DNA of 64,000 nt from Phycicoccus sp. Soil802 (GTDB lineage Bacteria; Actinomycetota; Actinomycetes; Actinomycetales; Dermatophilaceae): positions 166,617 to 230,616 of the forward strand of contig NZ_LMSS01000005.1 in NCBI RefSeq assembly GCF_001429605.1. Reading direction: 5' to 3'. A program made the position numbers and the translations under genes. A model generated the notes under the pieces. That model was not told where the DNA came from and did no database searches. It saw nothing but the letters and a program-made list of their open reading frames with translations. Shown one piece after another: positions 16,957 to 25,436 of the stretch (positions within the stretch are counted from its first letter, which is position 1; every line of letters begins with the position of its first letter).

Positions 16957-17946
16957 TCAGGTCTCGAGCGTCGCCAGGGCCGCCTCGGCAGCCACCAGCA
17001 GGGTGTCGACGGCCAGCCCGCTTCCGTCACTCGGGCGGCCACCGCGCTCCAGGGCCACCGCCAGGGCAGCAGCGTCGAGGGCGGAGAGCTCCACCCCGAG
17101 CGGGCGGGGCGCGGTGTCGCTGGCGACCACGCGGGCACCGGCGTCGAGCGCCTCGCGCACGGTGACGGAGTCGCCGTCCCAGTCCGTCGGCCGCAGGAAG
17201 ACCCCGGACGACGCGAGGACTGCGCGGACCTCCTCGGCGGGCGAGTCGAAGGTCAGCGTCACCCAGTCGAGTGGAGCCACGGCGGCGCGCAGCCGACCCA
17301 GGTGCTCGCCGTCGTGGCCGTAGGCCAGCACCCGGAGGGTGGCGTCGGGCCAGGCGGCCGCGCGGACGAGGCGCACCGCCTCGACGGCGAGCTCGGCGTG
17401 GTAGTGCGCGAGCCCGGCGTTGGTCGCCACGGACACGGCGTGCGGGTCACGCCGGGGAGCCTCGACCGCCGGGTCGGCGGGGGTGGGCACGAACGGCGTC
17501 ACCACCCGCACCCGGTCGCGGAGCGAGTCGGGCAGCACCGCGCGGATCTCGTCGTTGACGGCCCAGATCTCGTCGTAGGCGTGCAGGGCGAGCCGCAGCA
17601 CGGCGCTGCCGGCCCCACCCAGGCGCTCGATCTGGCGGAGCGTCGAGCCCGAGTGGAGTACGACGGCGCTGCGGCCGGGCAGCACCGCGAACAGCGGCGC
17701 CAGCACCACGGCGCGCCAGAGCCGGGTGATGTGGAACAGGTGCAGGGTGCGACGACCCCACCACCCGGGGACCGAGCGGACCGCCCGGGCGGCGGCACCG
17801 GTGTCGACGTAGCCCACGGCATACCCCTCGGCGCGCAGCGCCTGGGTCAGCTGGCGGTGGCTGGCGTGCACCCCACCCACCTCGCCGTGCTCCTGCGCCC
17901 ACTGCAGGACGCGGGCCGACCGGTGGGGTGCGCTGCCGCCTGCCAT
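16957..17946 (-). CDS. Family 4-like (GT-B) glycosyltransferase
   Basis: This 329-aa protein ends in a GT4-like donor site: LRVLAYGHDGEHLGRL, then FLRPTDWDGDSVTVREALDAG and VVASDTAPRPLGVEL (about 245-285). The N-terminal half (VLQWAQEHGEVGGVHASHRQ, HSGSTLRQIERLGG) fits an acceptor-side Rossmann fold. The ATG at 17946 overlaps the stop of the upstream CDP-alcohol phosphotransferase as TGATG. It is the last gene of a tightly coupled minus-strand operon starting at the Wzm permease (22352). Sugar and acceptor are unknown. Confidence 0.78.
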   Translation of the reverse strand: MAGGSAPHRSARVLQWAQEHGEVGGVHASHRQLTQALRAEGYAVGYVDTGAAARAVRSVPGWWGRRTLHLFHITRLWRAVVLAPLFAVLPGRSAVVLHSGSTLRQIERLGGAGSAVLRLALHAYDEIWAVNDEIRAVLPDSLRDRVRVVTPFVPTPADPAVEAPRRDPHAVSVATNAGLAHYHAELAVEAVRLVRAAAWPDATLRVLAYGHDGEHLGRLRAAVAPLDWVTLTFDSPAEEVRAVLASSGVFLRPTDWDGDSVTVREALDAGARVVASDTAPRPLGVELSALDAAALAVALERGGRPSDGSGLAVDTLLVAAEAALATLET

Positions 17947-18752
17947 CAGTCCAGCCGCGAGCTCGTGAGGACGCCGACGAGGTGCCCGCCCGCGGTGACG
18001 AGCGCCAGCGGGACCATCACGGCGACCAGCACCTGCGTGCCGAGCAGGTCGCCCCGCACCACGTCGACGATGCCTGCTGCCAGCGCGAGGAGCGAGGCCT
18101 CGACGGCGACGAAGGCGCGGAAGATCGGGAGGTAGCCCATCGCGCGCCGGACCGCCGCGAGGCCGGACACCTTGGAGCGGGTCGTGGCGGCCACGTCCTC
18201 GAGCACCGGGCGCCCGGTCTTCGCGCGCGCCACGTGGACCAGGTCGGTGAACGCCTTGTTGAGGAGGACCACCAGCGCGACCAGCAGCCCGAGCACCGTC
18301 CAGCCGCCCACGTCGCCCGGGTCCGAGAGAGACCAGCCGTCGGCCCGCAGCCCCAGCGCCGCGGGGATGGCGGCCTCCGTGGCGTAGTGGCCGATCCGGT
18401 CGAGGTAGATGCCTGCGGGCGAGAACCGCTGTCGCCAGCGGGCCACCTCGCCGTCGCTGCAGTCGAGCAGGATCTGCAGCTGCATGGCCAGCACGCACAG
18501 CAGCGGGCCGACGACGCCGGGCAGCGGGAGCAGCAGCGCCCCGACCACCCCGACGAGGATCATCAGCCAGGTGACGCCGTTCGGCGAGATGCGGGTGGGC
18601 AGCAGGGCACGCGTCGCGTAGACGGACAGGTGGCGGATGTAGAGGGCCCCGGCCCAGTGCTCGGCGTTGTAGCGCGCGATGTGCTCGGGGGGTTGCGCCA
18701 CGGCGCGCAGCTCGGCGAGCGACGGGTGGTTGTCCGAGGGGTCGTGGTTCAC
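17946..18752 (-). CDS. CDP-alcohol phosphotransferase family protein with altered catalytic motif
   Basis: The 268-aa membrane protein has about six helices and the CDP-AP signature LDCSDGEVARWRQRFSPAG followed by IYLDRIGH (about 96-122). In the canonical D-x2-DG-x2-AR-x8-G-x3-D-x3-D motif the final Asp, the proposed general base, is His here (codon CAC, checked on the sequence). The rest of the motif is intact. GTG start at 18752 overlaps the upstream gene by 4 bp (GTGA). The family transfers a phospho-alcohol from a CDP-linked donor to a lipid or sugar alcohol; substrate is unknown and activity uncertain given the substitution. Confidence 0.82.
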   Translation of the reverse strand: MNHDPSDNHPSLAELRAVAQPPEHIARYNAEHWAGALYIRHLSVYATRALLPTRISPNGVTWLMILVGVVGALLLPLPGVVGPLLCVLAMQLQILLDCSDGEVARWRQRFSPAGIYLDRIGHYATEAAIPAALGLRADGWSLSDPGDVGGWTVLGLLVALVVLLNKAFTDLVHVARAKTGRPVLEDVAATTRSKVSGLAAVRRAMGYLPIFRAFVAVEASLLALAAGIVDVVRGDLLGTQVLVAVMVPLALVTAGGHLVGVLTSSRLD

Positions 18753-20794
18753 GCCAGCACCTCCTCACCCGAGGTGACCGGGCCGGCCTCGGTGCGCGCC
18801 CAGGCGCGCCACCCGAGGGCTGACTCCACGGCATACACGGCGATCAAGGCCAGGGCACCCCACGCGAGGACGGCCTGCACAGGTCCGCCCACGGCCCACA
18901 CGAGGACGAGGAGCAGCATCCGGCCGTCGACCCCGAGGGTCACCAGCGCGACCCACGCGCTCGCGGGTGACCCGGTGTCGCGCAGCCGGTAGACCACGTC
19001 GTAACGGTGCCACGCGACGGCGGCGAGGTAGGCGAAACCGGTCCAGCGCTCGACGCCGGGGGTGGCCACCAGGAGGCCGATGACCAGGACCGACTCAGCG
19101 GCCCAGAGGAAGGTGGGCAGCTGCCAGGCCAACGGGCTCTGCAGCGGGGGGTGCGCGCCCGCGCCGATGAGGAGCACGCCGACGGCGACCAGCGCGACCG
19201 CCACCCAGGGCTGTTGCGTGCGCCAGGCCACCACCGCCGCGCCGAGCAGGACCACCACCCCGAGGAGGGCCACGGCGAGCGGCGCCGGCAGGATGCGGCC
19301 CGCGAGCCGGGCGACCGGCCCGAGGTCGGCCTGGTGGTCGAGGTGGCCCCAGTGCTCCGCGGACAGCGTGTCGTCGGCGCGGTGGTCGTCGAGGCCGAGC
19401 ACCGCCTTGACCGTGCGCCCGCCCTGGGTCCAGACCAGCGCGAAGGCGACGGCGAGGGTGATCGCCCACAGCAGCCACTGCGGGTGGAAGGTCAGCAGGC
19501 CGACGGAAAGGAGGAGGTAGCGCTCGGCGATCGGCAGGTGGAGCACCTTCTTGGTCCAGAACACCGCCTCGGCGAGCCCTCGGCGCGCCGGGGGGATCGC
19601 CAGGCGGGCGCCCTCCGGCCCGAGGTCGCGGGGTGCGTCGACCGGCAGCAGGTCGGGCGTCTCGTGCGCCCTGGCCACCCGGCTGCGGTGGACGTAGGCG
19701 TAGTCCTCGAGGTGGCGGGCCGTGATGAGCACCATCGCGAGGATCGCGAGCACCCAGAGGTCGGTCCCGCGGCGCTCGGCCACGACGGCCACCGCCGCGA
19801 TCAGCGAGTACTCCTTGATCCGGTCACCGACGGCGTCCAGCCAAGCCCCGAGCGCGCTGAACCTGCGGGTGAACCGGGCGATCTCGCCGTCGACGCAGTC
19901 GATGACGATCGCCACCTGGAGCAGGACCGCCGCGGCCACCCAGGCCCAGCGGTTGTCGACCGCGGCGAGGCCCGACGCCACGAGCCCGACACCGAGGCTG
20001 GTGACGGTGACCGCGTTGGGGGTCCAGTTCTGGCGCAGGCCGACCGCCGTGACGCGACGGGACATGGGTCGGATCACGCGGGTCGAGAAGTAACCGTCAC
20101 CGCCGCGGGAGGCGCCGCGCAGTCGTTGCTGCCAGGCCGACCCCCGGGCGCCCGGCGCTTCGTCGCTCCCCCGCCGGAAGGCGAACGGCCCCAAGGGGGA
20201 CGAGCCGACCGGCATCCCGCCGCGCACCAGCACGAGCAGCGCCAGGTCGAAGGGGTCGACCGTGGGGTCGGCCGCAGCGGGCGTCGAGGAGGCGGCCCGC
20301 CAGAGCTGCGCGGCCCGGGCGCGGTGCGCGCCGGAGAGCCGCACGACGCCGAGGCCGAGGTGGGTGGGCGCCGTGACCGTGTGGTGGGTGGTGCCGACCG
20401 AGTGCACGAGCTTCTGCTCCGGGTGCACCCGGAGGAGGGTCAGGTCGGTGCCCTGGGTGCGGAGCGCGGGCAGCTCGACGGTGACGGCTGCGGTGGGGTC
20501 GCCGGGGCGGTCGAGCAGGTCGAGGAGGGCCACCGGGCTGATCGTCAGGTCGGCGGCCACCAGCACCAGTGGCGCGGCGTCGTCGCCCTCGGCCAGCGAG
20601 GCCAGCGACGCCAGCCAGTCGGGGCGGGCCGGACCCCATGGACCGGCCAGGGACAGGCCGAACGGGTCGAGCGACTCGCGCAGGTCGGCCGACGGCTCGT
20701 CGGTGCCGAGGAAGGCGACCGACCCGCCCGCCGAGTGTCCGTGCACGGCGCGGGCAGCCACGCTGCCGACGAAGGGCTGCTCGTCGAGCCTCAC
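18749..20794 (-). CDS. Large CDP-alcohol phosphotransferase with N-terminal nucleotidyltransferase-like region
   Basis: This 681-aa protein has an N-terminal soluble region (~1-245) with [20 protein letters not shown] and GLGVVRLSG, resembling a degenerate NTP-transferase as found before CDP-AP domains in inositol-phosphate cytidylyltransferase fusions; its nucleotide loop is not evident. Residues ~250-440 are a CDP-AP domain with intact [18 protein letters not shown]...GAWLDAVGD. The C-terminal ~230 residues are membrane helices. GTG start at 20794 overlaps the wzt stop. The intact motif makes this the likely active enzyme of the pair; the donor may be CDP-inositol-, CDP-glycerol- or similar (inference). 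Confidence 0.8.
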   Translation of the reverse strand: MRLDEQPFVGSVAARAVHGHSAGGSVAFLGTDEPSADLRESLDPFGLSLAGPWGPARPDWLASLASLAEGDDAAPLVLVAADLTISPVALLDLLDRPGDPTAAVTVELPALRTQGTDLTLLRVHPEQKLVHSVGTTHHTVTAPTHLGLGVVRLSGAHRARAAQLWRAASSTPAAADPTVDPFDLALLVLVRGGMPVGSSPLGPFAFRRGSDEAPGARGSAWQQRLRGASRGGDGYFSTRVIRPMSRRVTAVGLRQNWTPNAVTVTSLGVGLVASGLAAVDNRWAWVAAAVLLQVAIVIDCVDGEIARFTRRFSALGAWLDAVGDRIKEYSLIAAVAVVAERRGTDLWVLAILAMVLITARHLEDYAYVHRSRVARAHETPDLLPVDAPRDLGPEGARLAIPPARRGLAEAVFWTKKVLHLPIAERYLLLSVGLLTFHPQWLLWAITLAVAFALVWTQGGRTVKAVLGLDDHRADDTLSAEHWGHLDHQADLGPVARLAGRILPAPLAVALLGVVVLLGAAVVAWRTQQPWVAVALVAVGVLLIGAGAHPPLQSPLAWQLPTFLWAAESVLVIGLLVATPGVERWTGFAYLAAVAWHRYDVVYRLRDTGSPASAWVALVTLGVDGRMLLLVLVWAVGGPVQAVLAWGALALIAVYAVESALGWRAWARTEAGPVTSGEEVLA

Positions 20795-21540
20795 GCCCCG
20801 GCATCCAGGTCGTGGTTGTAGCGGTCCAGCACGTCGGTGATGGGGCCGTCCATCTCCAGGTGTCCCTTGCGCAGGTAGAGACCGCGGGTGCTGAACCGCT
20901 TGAGGTCGCTCTCGGAGTGGGACACGAGGAAGAGCGTGCGACCGTCGGCGAGCAGGGCCTCCATCCGCTTGTAGCACTTCTCGCGGAACGCCCGGTCGCC
21001 CACGGCCAGCACCTCGTCGACCAGGACGATCGGCTCGTCCAGCGTGGTGACCACGGCGAAGCCGAGCCGCACCTTCATGCCCGAGGAGAAGTGCCGGTAG
21101 GGGGTGTCCAGCCCGGCCCGGACCTCCGGTCCCGCGAAGCTGACGATCTCGTCGAAGCGCTCCTCGATCTTCTCCTTGCTCAGGCCGTGCAGGCCGGCCG
21201 TGAGGTAGATGTTGTCGCGGGCCGAGAGCTCGCCGACGAAGCCACCGGTCAGCTCGATGAGCGGGGCGACGCCCCCGGTCACCTCGACCGAGCCCTCGTC
21301 GGGGAGCAAGACTCCGGCGATCATCTTGAGCAGGGTGCTCTTGCCGCCGCCGTTGCCGCCGACCAGGCCGACCGCCTCGCCGGCGTGGATGTCGAAGCTG
21401 ATGTTGCGCAGCGCCCAGAAGGACTCCTTGGGCGCGCTGTTGCGACCGTGGAACAGCAGCTCGCGCAGCTGCATCCGGCGACGACGCGAGCGGTAGAACT
21501 CCACCCCGAGGTCGTGCACGGAGATGACGGGATCGGCCAT
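20791..21540 (-). CDS. wzt: Polysaccharide ABC exporter ATP-binding protein
   Basis: The 249-aa ATPase shows Walker [14 protein letters not shown] (about 57-69), signature [13 protein letters not shown], Walker [13 protein letters not shown] and switch LVSHS. The N-terminal [16 protein letters not shown] is typical of the Wzt/TagH branch that powers teichoic acid and O-antigen export. There is no long C-terminal substrate-binding domain as in some Wzt proteins. AAGGAG precedes the ATG, and the gene overlaps wzm by TGATG. Confidence 0.92.
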   Translation of the reverse strand: MADPVISVHDLGVEFYRSRRRRMQLRELLFHGRNSAPKESFWALRNISFDIHAGEAVGLVGGNGGGKSTLLKMIAGVLLPDEGSVEVTGGVAPLIELTGGFVGELSARDNIYLTAGLHGLSKEKIEERFDEIVSFAGPEVRAGLDTPYRHFSSGMKVRLGFAVVTTLDEPIVLVDEVLAVGDRAFREKCYKRMEALLADGRTLFLVSHSESDLKRFSTRGLYLRKGHLEMDGPITDVLDRYNHDLDAGA

Positions 21541-22352
21541 CAGATCTCCTTCAGGACGGCGCGCTCGAGCCGGCCGAAGATGGTGTTGCCGATGAACAGC
21601 AGCACGACGCTCACGACCAGCGAGGCGATGATGGCGCCCCACGAGATCGCCTGCTTGCCCTCGTGGGAGAAGAACCCGGCGCGCATCATCTCGAGGATGC
21701 CGGTCATCGGGTTGAGCCAGGTCACCTTGTCGTAGGGCTTGGGGACGACGTGGCTGGCGTAGATGACGGGGGTCGCGTAGAAGAGCATCCGCATGAAGAT
21801 GCGGATCACCCGCTGCATGTCGGTGACGAGCGCCGTCACCGGGGCCAGCAGGAGCCCGAGCCCGGTGAGCGCCACCGCCTGCACGACGATCGCGAACGGG
21901 AACATCAGCAGCCACCAGTTGAGGTGGGTGTCGTGCTTGACGAAGTAGATCGCGGTGAAGGCCAGCAGCACCGGCAGCGACAGCAGGTACTCGATGCCCT
22001 TGGAGAAGACCACCCGCAGCACCCAGATCTCGCGCGGGAGGTTGGTCGACCGGACCAGCTTCGCCTCCTGGATCAGGGCCCGCGAGGTGTCCGTGAGGCA
22101 GCCGGAGAACCACTGCCAGGACAGCAGCCCGATCACGAGGAAGAGGAAGTACGGCTTGTGGCCGATGTCGCCGCGCTTGAAGATGTAGACGAAGACGAGG
22201 AAGTAGATGAGCGACATCAGGAGCGGGTCGAGGACGGTCCAGACGTAGCCGAGCACGCTGCGCGAGTAGCGGACCCGGAGGTCACGCACGATGAGGGTCC
22301 AGAGCACACTCCGCTTGGCCGCGATGGCCTGCGTCCGGGAGATGAGTCTCAT
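21540..22352 (-). CDS. wzm: Polysaccharide ABC exporter permease
   Basis: The 270-aa protein has six membrane helices in the ABC-2 permease pattern; [23 protein letters not shown] near the N-terminus is typical of TagG/Wzm. ATG 22352 is chosen for the AAGGACGA ribosome site; the longer open frame to 22442 lacks one. It starts the five-gene minus-strand operon wzm-wzt-CDP-AP-CDP-AP-GT4, whose genes overlap by 1-4 bp. It should export an undecaprenyl-linked polymer. Confidence 0.92.
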   Translation of the reverse strand: MRLISRTQAIAAKRSVLWTLIVRDLRVRYSRSVLGYVWTVLDPLLMSLIYFLVFVYIFKRGDIGHKPYFLFLVIGLLSWQWFSGCLTDTSRALIQEAKLVRSTNLPREIWVLRVVFSKGIEYLLSLPVLLAFTAIYFVKHDTHLNWWLLMFPFAIVVQAVALTGLGLLLAPVTALVTDMQRVIRIFMRMLFYATPVIYASHVVPKPYDKVTWLNPMTGILEMMRAGFFSHEGKQAISWGAIIASLVVSVVLLFIGNTIFGRLERAVLKEI

Positions 22353-22474
22353 TCGTCCTTGCCTGTCGTGTGCCGCGCCCGCGGCGGTTCCATCGGAGGC
22401 CATCTTCTCGCGGCGAACCCGCCGACCGAGCGTACGCCACACGGCATACCCGGCACTGCACTGCTCCGCACCGC
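22353..22474. promoter_or_regulatory. Upstream region of wzm operon
   Basis: This 122-bp gap lies between wzm and the stop of the upstream GT2 gene on the same strand. It contains one CGGCATAC octamer (22442-22449). I cannot point to a convincing -10. Confidence 0.35.
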
Positions 22475-23677
22475 TCAGCCGCCCTGGCCGCGGAGCCGGC
22501 GCAGCAGCGCACCGACCTGCTGCTTGCGGCGCTCGGGGAGGAGGGCCTTGAGCGTGCTGGTCGTGGCCCGCCGGACCAGCTGCACGGTCGTCGCGGGACT
22601 CACGTCGCGCTCGATGGCGAAGCTGGCGAGGTTGTCGCGGGCCCGCTCCAGCCGGCCCCGGTCGTCGTCGGCCCAGGCCTTGCGGCCGCGCCGGGCGCGG
22701 ACCACCTTGACGAGGTCGTCCATCCGGCCCGCGTCGGCCAGCGCGACGTAGAGCCGCAGCGTGGGGGGCTGCGCGTCCAGGAGCCGCTGCGGGAGCCCGG
22801 ACACCACGTGCCGGAAGAACGTGAGGTATGCCGCGCGGTACGCGCCGTCCGACTCCGGCAGGGCCGCGGTGTAGAGCGGGAGGTCGAGCTGGAGCACCTT
22901 GACGTCGTGGTGCTCGCGCAGGTCGAGGAGCTGCTGCTCCTCGAGGAACTCGTCGACGTCACGCACCGCCGCGAACCGGTCGGTGAGGTTGACGAGCTCG
23001 TTGCGCCGCTGGGTGATCGAGCGCTCTCCCTGCCGGCTGCGCCAGCGGTAGACCGGCTCGTGCACGACCGCCACCGGGCCCGAGAAGTGCAGCGCCCGCA
23101 CCGTGACGGGCAGGTCCTCGTAGAGCACGCCCTCGGGGAAGCGCAAGCCGTGCTCGAGGAGGAAGGACCGCCGGTAGACCTTGTTCCAGGCGGTCGTGTC
23201 GAAGATGAGGGACGGGTCGTCGACCAGCACCACGTGGTCGCCGACGTCCTGCAGGGCCCGGGCGTGCAGGCTGCTCGGCCAGTCGCGCTCGCCGTCGGTG
23301 CGGTTGACGGCACCGGTCGCGACGTGGACCCCGTCGACGACGGCACGACGGACCAGGTCGGCGTAGGCCGGCAGCAGCACGTCGTCGCCGTCCACGAAGC
23401 CGACGTACTCCCCCGTCGCGAGGTCGATGCCGACGTTGCGGGCGGCGCCGAGCCCGGCGTTCGCCTGGTGCACGACCCGCCAGCCGGGGCGTCCGGCGGC
23501 GATCTCGTCGCAGATGGCGGGGCTGGAGTCGGTGGACCCGTCGTCGATGACGATGACCTCGGTGTCGCGCGGGACGACCTGCGCCACCGACTCGAGGCAC
23601 TCACGGACCCAGCGCTCGACGTCGTAGACGGCCACGACGACGCTGAGGAGGGGCGTCCGGCCCGGGAGCGCGGTCAC
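22475..23677 (-). CDS. Family 2 glycosyltransferase (TagF-neighbour type)
   Basis: The 400-aa protein has an N-terminal GT2 domain: LSVVVAVYDVERWVRECLES, VIDDGSTDSS, NAGLGAARNVG and FVDGDDVL. PSLIFDTTAWNKVYRRSF and EDLPVTVRAL follow, both shared with the GT2 half of the 1160-aa gene at 25437-28919, so the two are paralogues. A C-terminal ~170 residues are helical and charged. GTG 23677 overlaps the stop of the membrane glycosyltransferase by 4 bp. It likely decorates or extends a teichoic-type polymer. Confidence 0.85.
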   Translation of the reverse strand: MTALPGRTPLLSVVVAVYDVERWVRECLESVAQVVPRDTEVIVIDDGSTDSSPAICDEIAAGRPGWRVVHQANAGLGAARNVGIDLATGEYVGFVDGDDVLLPAYADLVRRAVVDGVHVATGAVNRTDGERDWPSSLHARALQDVGDHVVLVDDPSLIFDTTAWNKVYRRSFLLEHGLRFPEGVLYEDLPVTVRALHFSGPVAVVHEPVYRWRSRQGERSITQRRNELVNLTDRFAAVRDVDEFLEEQQLLDLREHHDVKVLQLDLPLYTAALPESDGAYRAAYLTFFRHVVSGLPQRLLDAQPPTLRLYVALADAGRMDDLVKVVRARRGRKAWADDDRGRLERARDNLASFAIERDVSPATTVQLVRRATTSTLKALLPERRKQQVGALLRRLRGQGG

Positions 23678-25365
23678 CGAACGCGGTAGAGGGTCAGGTT
23701 GCGTGCGTCGGACTCGAAGACGGGTTCCCAGGTGGACGGCGGCCCCGAGGGGTTCCGGATCGTCCACGGGTACAGCGCGGTGAGGCAGAAGCCGCAGGTG
23801 CGCGAGCCGGGCTGGAACAGCAGGACGTAGTCACCGCTGACCGGCTTGGCCCCCTTGCCGGTGATCGACTCGGGCTTGCCCTGCCAGACCTTGTCTCCGC
23901 CGAAGAAGTCCCGCTGGTAGGCCGGCAGGATGCGCGCGGTCTCCCAGTCGGTCCAGACCTTCGGGGTGCTGAAGTCCTCCGCGTCGAGGTGGTCGCGCAG
24001 CTCCTCGAGGGCGTCGCCGCCCTTGACCGCGAAGGCCGTGCTGGCCACGCCCGTCGTGGCGTAGCGCGCCCCCTGGAAGACCGGGACGGCCACGACGAGG
24101 ACGGCCACGAGCGCGGGCAGGGCCGCGGCGACCACGGGCCGCGCCCCGGCCGACGAGAGCCGCCGGACGACCCAGGCGGTCGCGAGGGCGGCCATCCCGG
24201 CCACCACCAGGGACTCTGCGGGAGCGAACGGGATCCAGTAGCGGGCGATGTCGAGCCGGCCACGCGGGTGGGCCGGGTCGAGCCCACCGGCAGCCAGCAC
24301 GGTGAGCAGGTAGACGCCCAGGAACCACCAGGCCATCAGCCGGATGCCGCCGTTGCGCACGAACACCCCGAGCGCGGCGACCACCCCGATGATCACCATG
24401 GCGGGACCACCCGCCATCGCCCAGGCCATCTTGGGGATGAAGGTGAAGTAGGTCAGGCGGGGCTGGTTGACGAGGTTGCCGTTGGCCAGCTCGCCGGTCG
24501 CCGTCTTGGTCGCGCTGATGTCGGTGCCGCTGAGGACGTGCAGCTTGAGCAGCGGGTCGCCGTACGCCACGGCGCTGATGCCGATGTCGACCGCGGCCCA
24601 GAAGGCCAGCGGGAGCAGCAGGAAGAGCGCCGTGCGGACCAAACGCCCACGCCGCCAGAGGATCACGGCGATCAGTGGCCAGGCCAGCATCGAGGTCTCG
24701 CGGGTCTCGAACCCCCAGCCGAGCAGGAAGCCCACGCCGAGGACCAGGCCGACGGTCCACCGGTCCCAGGACGCCCGGTCGCGGGAGACGAGGGCGACCA
24801 CGATGGCGAGGGTGAAGATGGCCATCGACATGATGTCGGGGTAGCCCCGCGAGAGGTTGTAGAAGACGACCGTGTTGGAGACGAAGAGCAGCACCGCGAC
24901 CAGTCCGGCCAGCCGCCCCCACCACCGGCGACCCAGCAGGAAGATCGCGCCCGAGAGCACCCCGGCCGACAGCAGCGGCCAGAAGTAGTAGGTCACCTGG
25001 GCGTTGCCGAACACGTAGGCCGGGGCCATCGACGCCAGGATGATGCCGTAGCGCGTGTAGCCGAGCGGGACCCAGTCGTCCGACGGGAACTCGAGGGCGG
25101 ACCGGACGTAGTGCCACGGGTCGGTGGGCACGACGATCGACCGGAACACGTAGGCCAGCACCATCACGGCCACCCCGACGAGCACCGCCATGAGGACGTC
25201 GACGCGCGACCACGGCGTCCCGGCGAGCCAGTCGCGCCGCCGCTCCGGCTGCCCCGGCTGCTCCCGCGGGTCGGTCGGCTCGGTCGGCTCGGTCCGGTCG
25301 GGGTCGTCGACCACGTCTCGGGACGCCAGGGCGCGCTCGCGCCCCGGGTTCTCGATGTGGGTCAA
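23674..25365 (-). CDS. Multi-pass membrane protein, GT39/ArnT-like
   Basis: I chose the TTG at 25365 (563 aa) because a GGAGG lies 5 nt upstream; a GTG at 25431 would add 22 residues. About 11-12 helices follow a charged cytosolic N-terminus (EPTEPTDPREQPGQPE). After helix 1, VPTDPWHYVRSALEFPSDDW matches the extracytoplasmic acidic loop of GT-C enzymes using polyprenyl-phosphate sugars. The C-terminal ~130 residues form a soluble domain with a CGFC pair. A much longer open frame extends upstream but runs antiphase through the next gene and is a shadow. It may pair with the polyprenyl-phosphate sugar made by the GT2 at 15785. Confidence 0.72.
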   Translation of the reverse strand: MTHIENPGRERALASRDVVDDPDRTEPTEPTDPREQPGQPERRRDWLAGTPWSRVDVLMAVLVGVAVMVLAYVFRSIVVPTDPWHYVRSALEFPSDDWVPLGYTRYGIILASMAPAYVFGNAQVTYYFWPLLSAGVLSGAIFLLGRRWWGRLAGLVAVLLFVSNTVVFYNLSRGYPDIMSMAIFTLAIVVALVSRDRASWDRWTVGLVLGVGFLLGWGFETRETSMLAWPLIAVILWRRGRLVRTALFLLLPLAFWAAVDIGISAVAYGDPLLKLHVLSGTDISATKTATGELANGNLVNQPRLTYFTFIPKMAWAMAGGPAMVIIGVVAALGVFVRNGGIRLMAWWFLGVYLLTVLAAGGLDPAHPRGRLDIARYWIPFAPAESLVVAGMAALATAWVVRRLSSAGARPVVAAALPALVAVLVVAVPVFQGARYATTGVASTAFAVKGGDALEELRDHLDAEDFSTPKVWTDWETARILPAYQRDFFGGDKVWQGKPESITGKGAKPVSGDYVLLFQPGSRTCGFCLTALYPWTIRNPSGPPSTWEPVFESDARNLTLYRVR

Positions 25366-25436
25366 GGGTTCCTCCGGAAGGTCGCGCGGGGTGGGGGCAA
25401 GGGTATCGGCTGGGCCTGCCTGGTCGGTCACGCCAC

